Notes: a model not told the origin generated them from the sequence alone. A stretch of DNA of 64,000 nt from Pseudooceanicola nanhaiensis (GCF_020171315.1 NZ_JAIUZP010000001.1:744001-808000), one strand, 5' to 3'; shown: positions 8,965 through 19,010, counted from the stretch's first letter. Made by a program: numbers and translations.

Positions 8965-9990
8965 TTATCCGTGGACCATGCCCACGATCTCCAGCGTGCG
9001 TTTGAGCACGGGCTGGGCGATTTCGCGGGCGCGGTCGGCGCCACGGGTCAGAATCGAGTCGATTTCCTCGGGCGCTTCCATCAGCCGCGCCATCTCGGTC
9101 GAGATCGGCGAGAGCTTGGCCACGGCGAGGTCGGCGAGCATCGGCTTGAACTCCGAGAACTGCTTGCCGCCCACATCCGCCAGCACCTGCTCGACCGTCT
9201 GGTCGTTCAGCGCGGCGTAGATGTTGACGAGGTTGCGGGCCTCGGCGCGTTCCTTCAGGCCCTCGGTCTCGGAGGGCAGGGCCTCCGGGTCGGTACGGGC
9301 CTTGCGGATCTTGTTGGCGATTGCATCGGCGTCATCGGTCAGGTTGATCCGGCTCATGTCGGAGGGATCGGATTTCGACATCTTCTTGGTGCCGTCGCGC
9401 AGCGACATGACGCGGGTGGCCGCGCCTTCGATCACCGGCTCGGGCAGAGGGAAGAACTCGGTCCCGTAGTCGTGGTTGAACTTGATCGCGATGTCGCGGG
9501 TCAGTTCCACGTGCTGTTTCTGGTCCTCGCCCACGGGGACGTGGGTGGCGTGGTAGAGCAGGATGTCCGCCGCCATCAGCGCCGGATAGGCAAAGAGGCC
9601 GAGCGAGGCGTTCTGGCTGTTCTTGCCCGCCTTGTCCTTCCACTGGGTCATGCGCTGCATCCAGCCCATGCGGGCGACGCAGTTGAAAATCCACCCCAGC
9701 TGGGCGTGTTCACCCACCTGGCTCTGGTTGTAGAGGATCGATTTTTCCGGATCGACGCCCGAGGCGATGAAGCCGGCGGCCAGTTCGCGGGTCTGGCGGC
9801 GCAGGGCGTCGGGGTCCTGCCAGACGGTGATCGCGTGCATGTCGACCATGCAATAGATCGTTTCCATCCCCTGATCCTGCGCATCGGCAAAGCGTTTCAG
9901 CGCACCGAGGTAGTTGCCAAGGGTCAGCCCGCCCGAGGGCTGGATGCCCGAAAAGACGCGCGGGGTGAACTGGGGGGCGGCCTCGGTCAT
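8965..9990 (-). CDS. trpS: Tryptophanyl-tRNA synthetase
   Basis: This 341-residue class Ic aminoacyl-tRNA synthetase charges tRNA-Trp. The HIGH-equivalent is in [20 protein letters not shown] and the KMSKS loop in [36 protein letters not shown] is the tryptophan-binding region. The length is normal. It is transcribed divergently from the rhomboid-like gene across 111 bp, which must contain both promoters. Confidence 0.97.
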   Translation of the reverse strand: MTEAAPQFTPRVFSGIQPSGGLTLGNYLGALKRFADAQDQGMETIYCMVDMHAITVWQDPDALRRQTRELAAGFIASGVDPEKSILYNQSQVGEHAQLGWIFNCVARMGWMQRMTQWKDKAGKNSQNASLGLFAYPALMAADILLYHATHVPVGEDQKQHVELTRDIAIKFNHDYGTEFFPLPEPVIEGAATRVMSLRDGTKKMSKSDPSDMSRINLTDDADAIANKIRKARTDPEALPSETEGLKERAEARNLVNIYAALNDQTVEQVLADVGGKQFSEFKPMLADLAVAKLSPISTEMARLMEAPEEIDSILTRGADRAREIAQPVLKRTLEIVGMVHG

Positions 9991-10101
9991 GCTTTGGTCC
10001 TGTCTGGTGTCACGGGCTGGTCTGGATTTTCTGCCGCACCTCGCTTACCCATGCCCCCAATTATCGTCAAGGCGCACAGCGCCCTTGCAGAGGAAGAGCC
10101 C

Positions 10102-10788
10102 ATGTATCAGTCCGGCCAAGAGAGCCCGATCAACCCGCTGCCGACTGTCGTGCTGCTGCTCTTCGCAGGCATCATGGCGATGGAGGTCGTGCTCAGCCTC
10201 GGAAGCTGGGGCGTGGTGGGCGGACCGCAGGCGATCGGCTGGCGCCTGACGGCGATCCAGCGCTTTGCCTTCTCGGGCGAGATCTTCGACTGGATGGTGG
10301 AAAACCGGCGCTTCCCGGCGGAACACCTGCTGCGCTTCGTGACCTATCCCTTCGTCCATCCCGCCTTCACCTCCGCGCTCTTCTCGGGCGTCATGCTGCT
10401 GGCGCTTGGCAAATGGGTGGGCGAGGTGATCCACGGGCTGGCCCTGATCGTGGTCTTCTTTGCCTCGGCCATCGTGGGGGCCGTGGCCTACGGGTTCTTC
10501 ACCGAGGACCCGATGCCGCTGATGGGGGCCTTCCCGCCGGTCTACGGGCTGATCGGGGTCTTTACCCACCTGATGTGGATCCGTCTGGGCCAGATCGGCC
10601 AGAAGCAGGCCCGCGCCTTCACCCTGATCGGGATGCTGATGGCGCTGCAACTGCTCTTCGGCCTTATGTTCGGCGCGCATTCCGACTGGGTCGCGGATCT
10701 CGCGGGCTTCGTCACCGGCTTCGTGCTGACGCCGCTGCTGGTGCCCGGTGGCTTTGCCGCGCTGCTGGCCCGCCTGCGGCGCGAGTGA
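10102..10788 (+). CDS. Rhomboid-fold membrane protein, probably proteolytically inactive
   Basis: This 228-residue polytopic membrane protein has about six hydrophobic segments, the first at residues 14-34, then a soluble loop (WMVENRRFPAEHLLR) and a five-helix core. FVTYPFVHPAFTSALFSGVM matches the conserved rhomboid segment before the active-site helices. Active rhomboids use GxSG plus a C-terminal His; here the equivalent positions read MGAFPPVYGLIG (no Ser) and DWVADLAGFVTGF (Asp or Ala in place of His). I infer a pseudoprotease that might act as a membrane chaperone or substrate binder. The ATG at 10102 follows AGGAAG with 5-nt spacing. It sits between trpS and murJ, as in relatives. Confidence 0.75.
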   Translation: MYQSGQESPINPLPTVVLLLFAGIMAMEVVLSLGSWGVVGGPQAIGWRLTAIQRFAFSGEIFDWMVENRRFPAEHLLRFVTYPFVHPAFTSALFSGVMLLALGKWVGEVIHGLALIVVFFASAIVGAVAYGFFTEDPMPLMGAFPPVYGLIGVFTHLMWIRLGQIGQKQARAFTLIGMLMALQLLFGLMFGAHSDWVADLAGFVTGFVLTPLLVPGGFAALLARLRRE

Positions 10789-10813
10789 TCCGCGCCGCAC
10801 GGTCCCGCGACCG

Positions 10814-12460
10814 TCAGAACATCGCCGCCGGCACGATCGGCACGTAGCGGGCGAAATGGCGGTTGCGCGTTTCCGGGAAGGGCATGGCGAACCCGTCCCG
10901 GTCGTCGGGCTGACGGGCTGCATTGGCCAGCGCCGCCTCGCGCCATGTGGTGACCCGGTCCACCGGCTTGCCCTCGCCATGGGCGCCCAGCCAGTTGCTC
11001 GCCAGCCGCTCGCGCAGGGTGCGGATCGCCTCTGCATCGTGGAACATGACCGAGGCCTCGCTGTCCCAGAGCATCGACCGTCCGTTCAGGTTGGCAGAGC
11101 CCACGATCCCGGTGTGATCATCCACCAGCGTCACCTTGGAATGAACGTAGACGATGCCCGCGCCCTCCACCGGCAAATGCTCGCCCTCGGGCGCCCTGCG
11201 CGGCTGCACCGGCGAGACCACCGTCATGCGGCGCCCGAAGGCCTTGCGCAGGATGCGCAGGCAGCGCAGTTGAAGCGCCTGCCCGTGGCGGGCATCGACA
11301 CTGTAGTGGCCTTCGAAGATCACCCGCTCCGGCTCCGTCGGCAGGACGAGGACCAGCTCCAGCTCCGGTGACCGGGCGGCGGCCCCGGCGAGGGCGCGGG
11401 CCAGGGGCTCGTGGCGGAAGAACTGGGTCTCGACGTAGATGTACCGCTCGGCCCGCTCGAAGGCGGCCAGATGCGCAGTCACATGTTCCGACACCGCCGT
11501 TTCGGGCGAGAAGCGGAACGGACCGGGGCAGCCGACGGAGAGGGTGCGCAGCAGGCTGGGGGCATGGGGCTTGCCCGCCGCGGCCTCGTCGATCCGGCGT
11601 TCGATCCAGGGATCGGGGATGATGTCGAGGGCGTCTTCCTCCATGGAGCCCGCCTCGGCCGAGAAGACGGTGCCGCCGTTGTGGCGCGCGCGTTCCCAGC
11701 AGGTCGCGAAGTGGCTGCGAATCTGCGGCACGATCTCGCCCGTCACCTGCATCGAGACGTCATGCCATGTGTCGCGCGGGCGCTGGTCGTGGTCCGGCCC
11801 GTCCCAGCGGCGTTCGTCCACGTCGATGCCACCGATGATCGCGCGGGCGCCATCGGCCACCGCGAACTTCTGGTGCAGGGTCACGGGCGCGATGAACCAG
11901 TCGCCGCCAAGGGCGCGGTGCTGCAGCGGCGTCAGCGCATGGCCGGGCGCGCGTTTCAGACTGCGAAGATTGGATTTCACCTTGGGCAGGAAAATCCATT
12001 CATAGAGCGGCGCGGGGCGGCATTCGTGGATCGCGGCGATGATCTCGGCCTCGGGCGGCAGGCGGGCGGCAAAGATGCGCGCGCTGGCCCATGTGCCGCG
12101 GTGCAGGTCGGCGGTGAAGACCGGATCGAAATCCGCCAGCAGCAGGCGGATCTTCACGCCCTTGCGGGCCACATGATCCAGCAGGTCGGCCCATGTCACG
12201 AGGTCCAGCGCAAGCGCCTCGGCGCTGCGCAGGGCGGTGCGGGCATCGAAGATGCGGAACGACAGCAGCAGTTCACGCTCCGCCGAGAGGGCGAGGCGCT
12301 CCAGCTCCGGGAACATCTCGGAGGCGGTGATCAGAGGCGCGAGCAGCGGCACCTCGGGCGCGGGCACGGCGGTGGCCGTGGCGCTTTCCGTTTCCTGCCG
12401 AAACACGCGGGCCAGCCGGTGGGCAAGGGAGGAGGGGAGGGGCAGTTGTCTGCGGGTCAT
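10814..12460 (-). CDS. Phospholipase D-like protein with two HKD motifs
   Basis: This 548-residue protein of the phospholipase D superfamily has two complete catalytic motifs: HQKFAVADGARAIIGGID near the middle and HSKVTLVDDHTGIVGSAN near the C-terminus. The pair forms one active site and suggests a phosphatidyl transferase or hydrolase acting on membrane lipid. The closest architecture is the large PLD/phosphatidylserine-synthase-like group rather than cardiolipin synthases, since no N-terminal membrane helices are seen. The start ATG at 12460 is chosen because the upstream frame only mirrors murJ. It is downstream of murJ on the same strand with a 75-bp gap. Confidence 0.85.
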   Translation of the reverse strand: MTRRQLPLPSSLAHRLARVFRQETESATATAVPAPEVPLLAPLITASEMFPELERLALSAERELLLSFRIFDARTALRSAEALALDLVTWADLLDHVARKGVKIRLLLADFDPVFTADLHRGTWASARIFAARLPPEAEIIAAIHECRPAPLYEWIFLPKVKSNLRSLKRAPGHALTPLQHRALGGDWFIAPVTLHQKFAVADGARAIIGGIDVDERRWDGPDHDQRPRDTWHDVSMQVTGEIVPQIRSHFATCWERARHNGGTVFSAEAGSMEEDALDIIPDPWIERRIDEAAAGKPHAPSLLRTLSVGCPGPFRFSPETAVSEHVTAHLAAFERAERYIYVETQFFRHEPLARALAGAAARSPELELVLVLPTEPERVIFEGHYSVDARHGQALQLRCLRILRKAFGRRMTVVSPVQPRRAPEGEHLPVEGAGIVYVHSKVTLVDDHTGIVGSANLNGRSMLWDSEASVMFHDAEAIRTLRERLASNWLGAHGEGKPVDRVTTWREAALANAARQPDDRDGFAMPFPETRNRHFARYVPIVPAAMF

Positions 12461-12534
12461 GCGGGGCTTTGGCCTCTGCTGTCTGGGTCGACCAGACAAC
12501 GCCCCAGCCCCGCATTTGTTTCCCGCGAAGTGAC

Positions 12535-14073
12535 TCAGCGCCGCACGGCGGCGCGGAAGTCCTTGAGACGGAAGGCGCCTATCAGCTGGCCCGCAGCGAA
12601 ATAGACCACCGATCCCCAGAGGATCAGCAGCAGAACGCCGAGGTAGCGCAGGCCGGGGGTGTTCAGCCAGCCATGCAGCACCATGTAGCCCGGCCAGAGC
12701 GCGGCGCCCATGATCAGCGCGGCCGCGGTGATCCGCCAGATGCGGCGGCGGAACTGCGCGTCGAAGCGGGCGACCTCGCCCATGCCGCGGCTGCCGATGA
12801 CCAGCAGGCCCACCATGGCCCAACCGGCCGCCGTGGTGGCAAGCGCGGTGGCCAGCCAGCCCAGAACCGGGGCAAGGCCCACGGCGATTAGGGCGTTCAC
12901 CCCCATCGCCGCAAGGGCATAGTGGAACGGGCGCCGGGTGTCCTCGCGCGCGAAGAAGAGCGGTTGCAGGATCTTCTGGAGCACGAAGGCCGGCAGGCCA
13001 AGGCCATAGATCGCCACGGCCATGGCAATCGCCTCGCTGTCGGTGCGCGTTGTTGCGCCGCGCTCGAAGAGGACGGCGACGAGGGGCAGGGGGATCACCA
13101 CCAGCGCCACGGCGCAGGGGATGGTGAGGGCGAGGCTGATCTCACCCGCCCGCGACAGCGCATGGCGCGCGCCGGTGTCGTCCTTCGCCTTCAGGCGGCG
13201 CGAGAGGTCGGGCAGCAGCACGACGCCCACGGCGATCCCCACCACGCCGAGGGGCAGCTGGTAGAGACGGTCAGCGGCATAGAGCCAGCCCACCGCGCGG
13301 TCGAAGTAGGAAGCAACCTGCTGGCCCACCAACAGGTTGATCTGCACCACGCCCCCGGCAAGGGCGGCGGGAATGGCGATCCGCACGAGGCGCTTCATCT
13401 CGGGCGTCAGGCGCGGGCGGCGGGGCCGGATGCGCAGGCCCGCGCGGCCCACGGCAGTCCAGACCAGCGCCATCTGCGCGACGCCTGCCACCGGGATCGC
13501 CCAGATCAGCCATTGCGCCACGTCCCCGCCCACGAGGATGCCGATGCCCATGGAGGCGACGAGCAGCACGTTCAGCAGCACGGGCGCGGCGGCGGCGGCG
13601 GCAAAGCGGCCGGAAGCGTTCAGCACCCCCGACAGCAGCGCCGCGATGGAGATGAAGAGGATGTAGGGGAAGGCGATGCGCCCGAAGTCCACCGCCAGAG
13701 GGAACTGCGCCTGCCCGGCAAAGCCGGAGGCGAGGGCAAGGATCAGCCACGGCATGGCCAGCTGCGCCACCAGCGTCAGCAGGATCAGCACCATGGCCAG
13801 CCCCGAGAGCGCCTGCGAGGCAAAGCCCTCGGCGTCCTCCTCGCCTTCGAGCTTCTTCGAGAACATCGGCACGAAAGCCATGTTGAAGGCGCCCTCGGCA
13901 AAGAAGCGGCGGAACATGTTGGGCAGCCGGAAGGCCACCACATAGGCCTCGTAGGCCGGGCCCGTGCCCAGCCATGCGAGGATCATCGCGTCCCGGACAA
14001 AGCCCAGCACCCGGCTGAGCATGGTCCACATCCCGACGGTGAAGAGGCCCGAGGCCAGCCGGATCGGCTTCAA
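12535..14073 (-). CDS. murJ: Lipid II flippase MurJ (MviN)
   Basis: This 512-residue polytopic protein of the MOP superfamily, with about 14 membrane segments, flips lipid II for peptidoglycan synthesis. The N-terminal hallmark is MLSRVLGFVRDAMILAWLG, followed by FRLPNMFRRFFAEGAFNMAF. The first codon appears to be TTG at 14073, overlapping the glnD stop as TTGA, so translation is probably coupled to glnD. The glnD-murJ order is common in Rhodobacteraceae. The gene is normally essential. Confidence 0.95.
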   Translation of the reverse strand: MKPIRLASGLFTVGMWTMLSRVLGFVRDAMILAWLGTGPAYEAYVVAFRLPNMFRRFFAEGAFNMAFVPMFSKKLEGEEDAEGFASQALSGLAMVLILLTLVAQLAMPWLILALASGFAGQAQFPLAVDFGRIAFPYILFISIAALLSGVLNASGRFAAAAAAPVLLNVLLVASMGIGILVGGDVAQWLIWAIPVAGVAQMALVWTAVGRAGLRIRPRRPRLTPEMKRLVRIAIPAALAGGVVQINLLVGQQVASYFDRAVGWLYAADRLYQLPLGVVGIAVGVVLLPDLSRRLKAKDDTGARHALSRAGEISLALTIPCAVALVVIPLPLVAVLFERGATTRTDSEAIAMAVAIYGLGLPAFVLQKILQPLFFAREDTRRPFHYALAAMGVNALIAVGLAPVLGWLATALATTAAGWAMVGLLVIGSRGMGEVARFDAQFRRRIWRITAAALIMGAALWPGYMVLHGWLNTPGLRYLGVLLLILWGSVVYFAAGQLIGAFRLKDFRAAVRR

Positions 14074-16832
14074 GACCGGGCCCTTTCCTGACCATCCTGG
14101 ATGGCCTGTTGCAGGGCTTTCTCAAGCGCGCGGCGCTTGCTCTCGGAGTGGAGTTTCAATCCGAACACGTCCTTGACGTAGAAGGTATCCACCACCTGTT
14201 CACCGAAGGTGGCACAGACGGTCTGGAAGATCTGGATATGCGAGGCGGCCAGCGTCCGGGACAGATCGTAGAGCAGGCCGGGCCGGTCGCGGGTGTCCAC
14301 CTCGATGATCGTGTAGATCTCGGAACCCTCGTTGTCGAAGGCGATGGAGGTGTTCACCCGGAAGGCGCGTTCGCGCTTCTTGATCTTGTCGCGGTCCTTG
14401 ATCGCCTCGCGGGCCACCACTTCGCCCTTGAGGGTCTTGTGGATCATCTGGGTCAGGCGTTTCAGGCGGCTGGCCTCGTAGGGGTGTCCGTCCTGATCCT
14501 GTATCCAGAAGGCCGCCGTGGCATAGCCGTCCTTGGAGGTGTAGGAGCGCGCGTCCACCACGTTGGCCCCCACGAGGGCGAGCGCCCCGGAGAGGCGCGC
14601 GAAGATGCCCGGGTGGTCCGCCATGGCAAAGAGCGCCCGGGTCGCGTCGCGGTCCTCGTCCGGGTGCAGGTCGATGGCGATCTCGTCGGGGCCGAGGTCA
14701 CGCAGCATCCGGGCGAATTCCACATGCGCGGTGACATGCAGGCCCTGCCAGTAGGGCGGGTAGTGCCGCTTGACCTCGACGGCGAGGTCCTCCTTGGGCC
14801 AGTCCTTCAGCGCATCGCGCAGCGAGGCCACGGCCTCTTCGCCGCGCCGGGTGCGGTTCAGCTCTTCCAGCCCGGTTTCCATGGCCCGCTTGGTCTGGCG
14901 GTAGAGCGAGCGCAGCAGCGCCGCCTTCCAGTTGTTCCACGTCGTCGGGCTAACGCCGCGGATGTCGCAGACCGTCAGCACCGTCAGCAGGTCCAGCCGC
15001 TTGACCGTCTGCACCGCCTTGGCGAAGTCGCGCACGGTGCGGGGGTCCGCGATGTCGCGTTTCTGCGCCATGTCGGACATCAGCAGGTGATAGCGCACAA
15101 GCCATTCCACGGTGGCGGATTCCTCGGGCGTGAGGCCGAGGCGCGGGGCCACCTTGCGGGCGATCTTGGCGCCGAGGACAGCGTGATCCTCGTCCCGGCC
15201 CTTGCCGATGTCATGCAGCATCAGCGCGACGTAGAGCACCTTGCGGTTCACCCCGTCGGCGAGGATCGTCGAGGCGACGGGCAGTTCCTCGCGCAGCTCG
15301 CCATGTTCGATCTGGGCCAGCGTGCGGATGCACTGGATGGTGTGCTCGTCCACCGTGTAGGCGTGATACATGTTGAACTGCATCATCGCCACGATGGGCT
15401 CGAACTCGGGGATGAAGGCGGCCAGCACGCCGAGCTCGTTCATCCGCCGCAGCGAGCGTTCCGGGTTGCCGTGCTTGAGCAGGAGGTTCAGGAAAATCTC
15501 CTGCGCCTCTGGATCGTTGCGCATGTCCTCGTCGATCAGCTTCAGGTTCGCCGAGACAAGGCGCATCGCATCCGGATGGATCAGCAGCCCGGTGCGCAGC
15601 CCCTCGTCGAAGAGCCGCAGCAGGTTCAGCTTGTCCGCGAGGAAGGCCTCCTCGTCGCCGATCGCCAGCCGGTTGTGGACCGTGGCATAGGGCGGCTTGA
15701 CCTTGGGCGCCCGCCGGAACAGCCGCTGCAGTAGGGGCTCGGTCTTGACGTGGGTGGCTTCCAGCTTGGTCAGGAAGATGCGGGTCAGGTCGCCCACCTG
15801 CGTGGCATGGCGGAAGTAGGCCTGCATGAAATGCTCGACCGCGCGGCGCCCGCCCTTGTCGACATAGCCCATGCGTTCGGCCACCTGCACCTGCATGTCG
15901 AAGGTGAGCTGGTCCATGGGCCGTTCGGCGATCAGATGAAGGTGGCAGCGCACTGCCCAGAGGAAATCCTCGGCGGCGCGGAAGGTGCGGTATTCCTCGT
16001 CCGTGAAGACGCCAAGCCGCACGAGATCCTGCACCGATTGCACCCCGTGGACATACTTGGCGATCCAGTAGAGCGACTGCAGGTCGCGTAGGCCGCCCTT
16101 GCCCTCCTTCACGTTGGGTTCCACCACGTAGCGCTGGCCGCCCTGTTTGCGGTGACGCGCGGCGCGTTCTTCCAGCTTGGCCTCGATGAAATCGCTTTCC
16201 GTGCCGCTGAAGAGCTCGGTCCAGAGCCGGCTTTCCAGCTCCAGCCCCAGCTTGCCGTCGCCGGCCAGCAGGCGGGATTCCATCAGCGCGGTGCGGATCG
16301 TGTAATCCTCCGCGCCCATCTTCAGGCAGTCCTTGATGGTGCGCGAGGAGTGGCCGACCTTCAGGTGCAGGTCCCAGAAGATGTAGAGCAGGGTCTCGAT
16401 CAGGCTCTCGAGCCAGGGCGTGATCTTGTTGTGGGCGAGGAACAGCAGGTCCACGTCGGACTGCGGTGCCATCTCGCCCCGGCCATAGCCGCCCACGGCG
16501 CAGACCGCGAAGACGGTGGGCTTGCCCTTCTCCTGCGGGGTGATGTGGTGGACCGTCGCGCTCAACGCGGTGCGGATCACGCAGTCCATCAGCCAGGAAT
16601 AGGCCGCCGTGGTGGCGCGGCTGTCGAAGGGATGGGCGGCGAAGGCCTCGGCGATGGTGGCGCGGCCCGTGGTCAGGGCCTCCTGCAGCATCGGGACGAG
16701 CGCGTCGCGGAAGGGCTTGCCGCCGCCGGTCTCCTCAAGGGCCTTCGCGATACGGGCGTCCATTGCGCCCTGATCGAAAATCGTTTCGGCCGGACAAATC
16801 AGATCGTCCGGCCGTGCCATGGTGAGTGTCAT
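14070..16832 (-). CDS. glnD: [Protein-PII] uridylyltransferase/uridylyl-removing enzyme
   Basis: This 920-residue bifunctional nitrogen sensor uridylylates PII proteins under nitrogen limitation and deuridylylates them when glutamine is high. Domains in order are the nucleotidyltransferase with VGGYGRGEMAPQSDVDLLFL (the G..R.E....SD.D motif), a helical region, an HD hydrolase domain with MLHDIGKGRDEDHA, and two ACT domains at the end (MADHPGIFARLSGAL and VDTRDRPGLLYDLSRTLA), which bind glutamine. All expected catalytic motifs are present. The start at 16832 gives MTLTMARPDD; the second Met is a possible alternative. It overlaps murJ by 4 bases. Confidence 0.96.
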   Translation of the reverse strand: MTLTMARPDDLICPAETIFDQGAMDARIAKALEETGGGKPFRDALVPMLQEALTTGRATIAEAFAAHPFDSRATTAAYSWLMDCVIRTALSATVHHITPQEKGKPTVFAVCAVGGYGRGEMAPQSDVDLLFLAHNKITPWLESLIETLLYIFWDLHLKVGHSSRTIKDCLKMGAEDYTIRTALMESRLLAGDGKLGLELESRLWTELFSGTESDFIEAKLEERAARHRKQGGQRYVVEPNVKEGKGGLRDLQSLYWIAKYVHGVQSVQDLVRLGVFTDEEYRTFRAAEDFLWAVRCHLHLIAERPMDQLTFDMQVQVAERMGYVDKGGRRAVEHFMQAYFRHATQVGDLTRIFLTKLEATHVKTEPLLQRLFRRAPKVKPPYATVHNRLAIGDEEAFLADKLNLLRLFDEGLRTGLLIHPDAMRLVSANLKLIDEDMRNDPEAQEIFLNLLLKHGNPERSLRRMNELGVLAAFIPEFEPIVAMMQFNMYHAYTVDEHTIQCIRTLAQIEHGELREELPVASTILADGVNRKVLYVALMLHDIGKGRDEDHAVLGAKIARKVAPRLGLTPEESATVEWLVRYHLLMSDMAQKRDIADPRTVRDFAKAVQTVKRLDLLTVLTVCDIRGVSPTTWNNWKAALLRSLYRQTKRAMETGLEELNRTRRGEEAVASLRDALKDWPKEDLAVEVKRHYPPYWQGLHVTAHVEFARMLRDLGPDEIAIDLHPDEDRDATRALFAMADHPGIFARLSGALALVGANVVDARSYTSKDGYATAAFWIQDQDGHPYEASRLKRLTQMIHKTLKGEVVAREAIKDRDKIKKRERAFRVNTSIAFDNEGSEIYTIIEVDTRDRPGLLYDLSRTLAASHIQIFQTVCATFGEQVVDTFYVKDVFGLKLHSESKRRALEKALQQAIQDGQERARS

Positions 16833-16855
16833 CTAGGTGGTCGTCTCCGAGAGGA

Positions 16856-18034
16856 TCAGAAGCCGAAACCGCCGAAGGCGCGCGGGGCGGCGTCGATCAC
16901 AACGACCTGGCCGTCCCGGACCGTCGCCACGGCGAGGCCACGTTCGTTGGTGCCGTTGCCCAGCAGGCGGAACACGCCGCCCACGCCCTGGAACCCGGCG
17001 GATTGGGTCAGCGCCTGGCCGGTCAGCGCGTCGCCGCGGCCCTGTTTCACCAGCGCGCCGATGGCCGCGATGCCGTCATAGGCGAGCGAGCCGATCGGGT
17101 GCGGCTGGCCCCCGTAGGCGGCCGCGTAGCGCGACGAGAACTGCTGCGACAGGTTGGGGTCGGGCATGGCGAACCAGCCGCCCTGCACACCGGGCAGCTC
17201 CAGCGTCTGGGGCGGGATGTCCCAGCGGGTCAGGCCGATGAACTGCGTGGCGGCGGGCGAGACGCCCTGTTCCGGCAGCAGCTGGCTGAAGAGCGGCAGC
17301 GCGCCCGAGGTATCCGCAGTCAGGAAGATCGCGTCGGCGCCCTGGTCCACGGCGGATTTCACCCGCGGCACGGCGCTCATCACGCCCTGCTGCGAGAATT
17401 CGTAGGTCACGTTGGCGGCGACGTTCACGCCGGCGGTCTGCGCGGCATTCGCGATCGCCTGCTGGCCCAGCTGGCCGGCGAGGTTGGTGGAGGAAACCAC
17501 CACGATGTTCTGCTTGCCCTGGCTGCGGGCGAACTGGGTCAGGCGGTTGGCGGTATTCTGGAACGTCGGGCCGAGGATGAAGACGTTGCCGCCCGCCACG
17601 GTGGGGTTGTTCGAGAAGGCCAGCACGTTGACGCCACGTTGCGCAGCGACGATGCCCACGGCATTCGCGCTCTCGCCGTAGACCGGGCCGAGGATGATCT
17701 TGGCGCCGTCGTCGATCGCCTTGGAGGCGACGCTCTGCGCCGTGGCGGCATTGCCGGCGGTGTTGTAGACCCGCAGGTCGATCTGCACGCCGTCCAGGTC
17801 GTTCGCCGCAAGGCGGGCCGCGTTTTCAAGGCTTTGCGCCAGAACGTCATCGCCCGCGCTGCCGGACCCGCGGGGCACGAGAAGGGCGACGGGGACGGGG
17901 GCAGAGGTGTTGATCGACGGGCCCGTGGACCCCCCGCTCATGGAGACCGGCTGACAGGCGGCCAGCGTCAGGGCGGCGACGCCCGCGGTGAGGCTGGCAA
18001 ACGCCTTGCGGGCGGCGCGCGGAAGGGCGAACAT
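16856..18034 (-). CDS. Penicillin-binding protein activator-like lipoprotein (LpoA/periplasmic-binding fold)
   Basis: This 392-residue lipoprotein has a signal peptide ending in the lipobox LTLAAC (Cys 27). The mature part has the type-I periplasmic-binding fold of the Leu/Ile/Val receptor and LpoA families: VALLVPRGSGSAGDDVLAQS, IILGPVYGESANAVG, VNVLAFSNNPTVAGGNVF and SLAYDGIAAIGALVKQG. LpoA activates PBP1A in gammaproteobacteria; the alphaproteobacterial homologue is assumed to assist peptidoglycan synthesis, consistent with murJ nearby, but this is inference. The ATG at 18034 is chosen for its GGAGTC ribosome-binding site and the signal peptide. It is divergent from rsmI. Confidence 0.82.
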   Translation of the reverse strand: MFALPRAARKAFASLTAGVAALTLAACQPVSMSGGSTGPSINTSAPVPVALLVPRGSGSAGDDVLAQSLENAARLAANDLDGVQIDLRVYNTAGNAATAQSVASKAIDDGAKIILGPVYGESANAVGIVAAQRGVNVLAFSNNPTVAGGNVFILGPTFQNTANRLTQFARSQGKQNIVVVSSTNLAGQLGQQAIANAAQTAGVNVAANVTYEFSQQGVMSAVPRVKSAVDQGADAIFLTADTSGALPLFSQLLPEQGVSPAATQFIGLTRWDIPPQTLELPGVQGGWFAMPDPNLSQQFSSRYAAAYGGQPHPIGSLAYDGIAAIGALVKQGRGDALTGQALTQSAGFQGVGGVFRLLGNGTNERGLAVATVRDGQVVVIDAAPRAFGGFGF

Positions 18035-18122
18035 GGGAGACTCCTCGGATCCGTGGCTCGGGTCGGCCCCTAGGGGGCGTATCTCCAGAGGATAATAGAC
18101 GCATCGTAAACGGGGTCCAGCG

Positions 18123-19010
18123 ATGAATGGCACAGTTTCCAAACCGGCGGGTGCCCACCTGCCGCAGTCCCTTGCGCCCGGGCTCTACCTCGTGGCGGTG
18201 CCTATCGGCACGGCACGGGACATCACCCTGCGGGCCCTCGACATCCTCGCCAGCGCCGATGTGATCGCCGCCGAGGACACCCGCTCCATGCGCCACCTGC
18301 TGGAAATCCACGGCGTGCCCTTGGGCGACCGGCCCCTGCTGGCCTACCACGACCACAACGGCGCGCAGGTGCGCCCCAAGCTGCTGCAGGCGCTGGCCGA
18401 GGGCAAATCGGTGGCCTATGCCTCCGAGGCCGGCACGCCCATGGTGGCCGACCCCGGCTTCGACCTTGCCCGGGCGGCCCGGGCGGAGGGGTGGGCCGTG
18501 ACCTCGGCCCCCGGCGCCTCCGCCGTGATCACCGCGCTGACCCTTGCCGGGCTGCCCACCGACCGCTTCCTTTTTGCAGGCTTCCTGCCCAATGCCAGCG
18601 GCCAGCGGAAATCGGCGATGGCGGAGCTGGCGGGCGTGCCCGCGACGCTGGCCTTCTACGAATCCCCCAAGCGCATCGCCGCCATGCTGCGCGACGCGGC
18701 GGAGGTCCTGGGCCCGGACCGGCAGGCTGCGGTCTGCCGCGAACTGACCAAGAAGTTCGAGGAGGTGCTGACCGGTACGCTTGAGGAACTGGCCGCCACC
18801 TGCGCCGAACGCAGCCTCAAGGGCGAGATCGTGGTGCTGGTGGATCGCGGAAAGAAGGCAAATGTTAGCGAATCTGACTTAGACCAGATCCTGTCCGAGG
18901 CGCTGGAGGATATGAGCGTGCGGGATGCGGCGGATATGGTGGCCTCGGATACCGGGCTGCCGCGTCGCAAGGTCTATCAGCGGGCGCTCGCGCTCGAGAA
19001 GGCGAAGTAG
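18123..19010 (+). CDS. rsmI: 16S rRNA (cytidine-1402-2'-O)-methyltransferase
   Basis: This 295-residue SAM-dependent methyltransferase of the tetrapyrrole-methylase fold modifies C1402 in the ribosomal P-site. Signatures are GLYLVAVPIGTARDITLRAL, VIAAEDTRSMRHLLEIHG, SEAGTPMVADPGFDLARAA and SAPGASAVITALTLAGLPTD. The C-terminal tail (DAADMVASDTGLPRRKVYQR) is the expected helical extension. It starts the plus-strand set rsmI, yraN, gshB and is divergent from the LpoA-like gene with an 88-bp promoter region between them. Confidence 0.95.
   Translation: MNGTVSKPAGAHLPQSLAPGLYLVAVPIGTARDITLRALDILASADVIAAEDTRSMRHLLEIHGVPLGDRPLLAYHDHNGAQVRPKLLQALAEGKSVAYASEAGTPMVADPGFDLARAARAEGWAVTSAPGASAVITALTLAGLPTDRFLFAGFLPNASGQRKSAMAELAGVPATLAFYESPKRIAAMLRDAAEVLGPDRQAAVCRELTKKFEEVLTGTLEELAATCAERSLKGEIVVLVDRGKKANVSESDLDQILSEALEDMSVRDAADMVASDTGLPRRKVYQRALALEKAK

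Noticed and set aside
6412-10101. Very long open frame (over 1200 codons) on the plus strand opposite carB and trpS
   Set aside because: It mirrors two highly conserved minus-strand genes. The composition (His/Gly/Arg/Asp-rich, no domains) is what G/C-biased third positions produce on the antisense strand.
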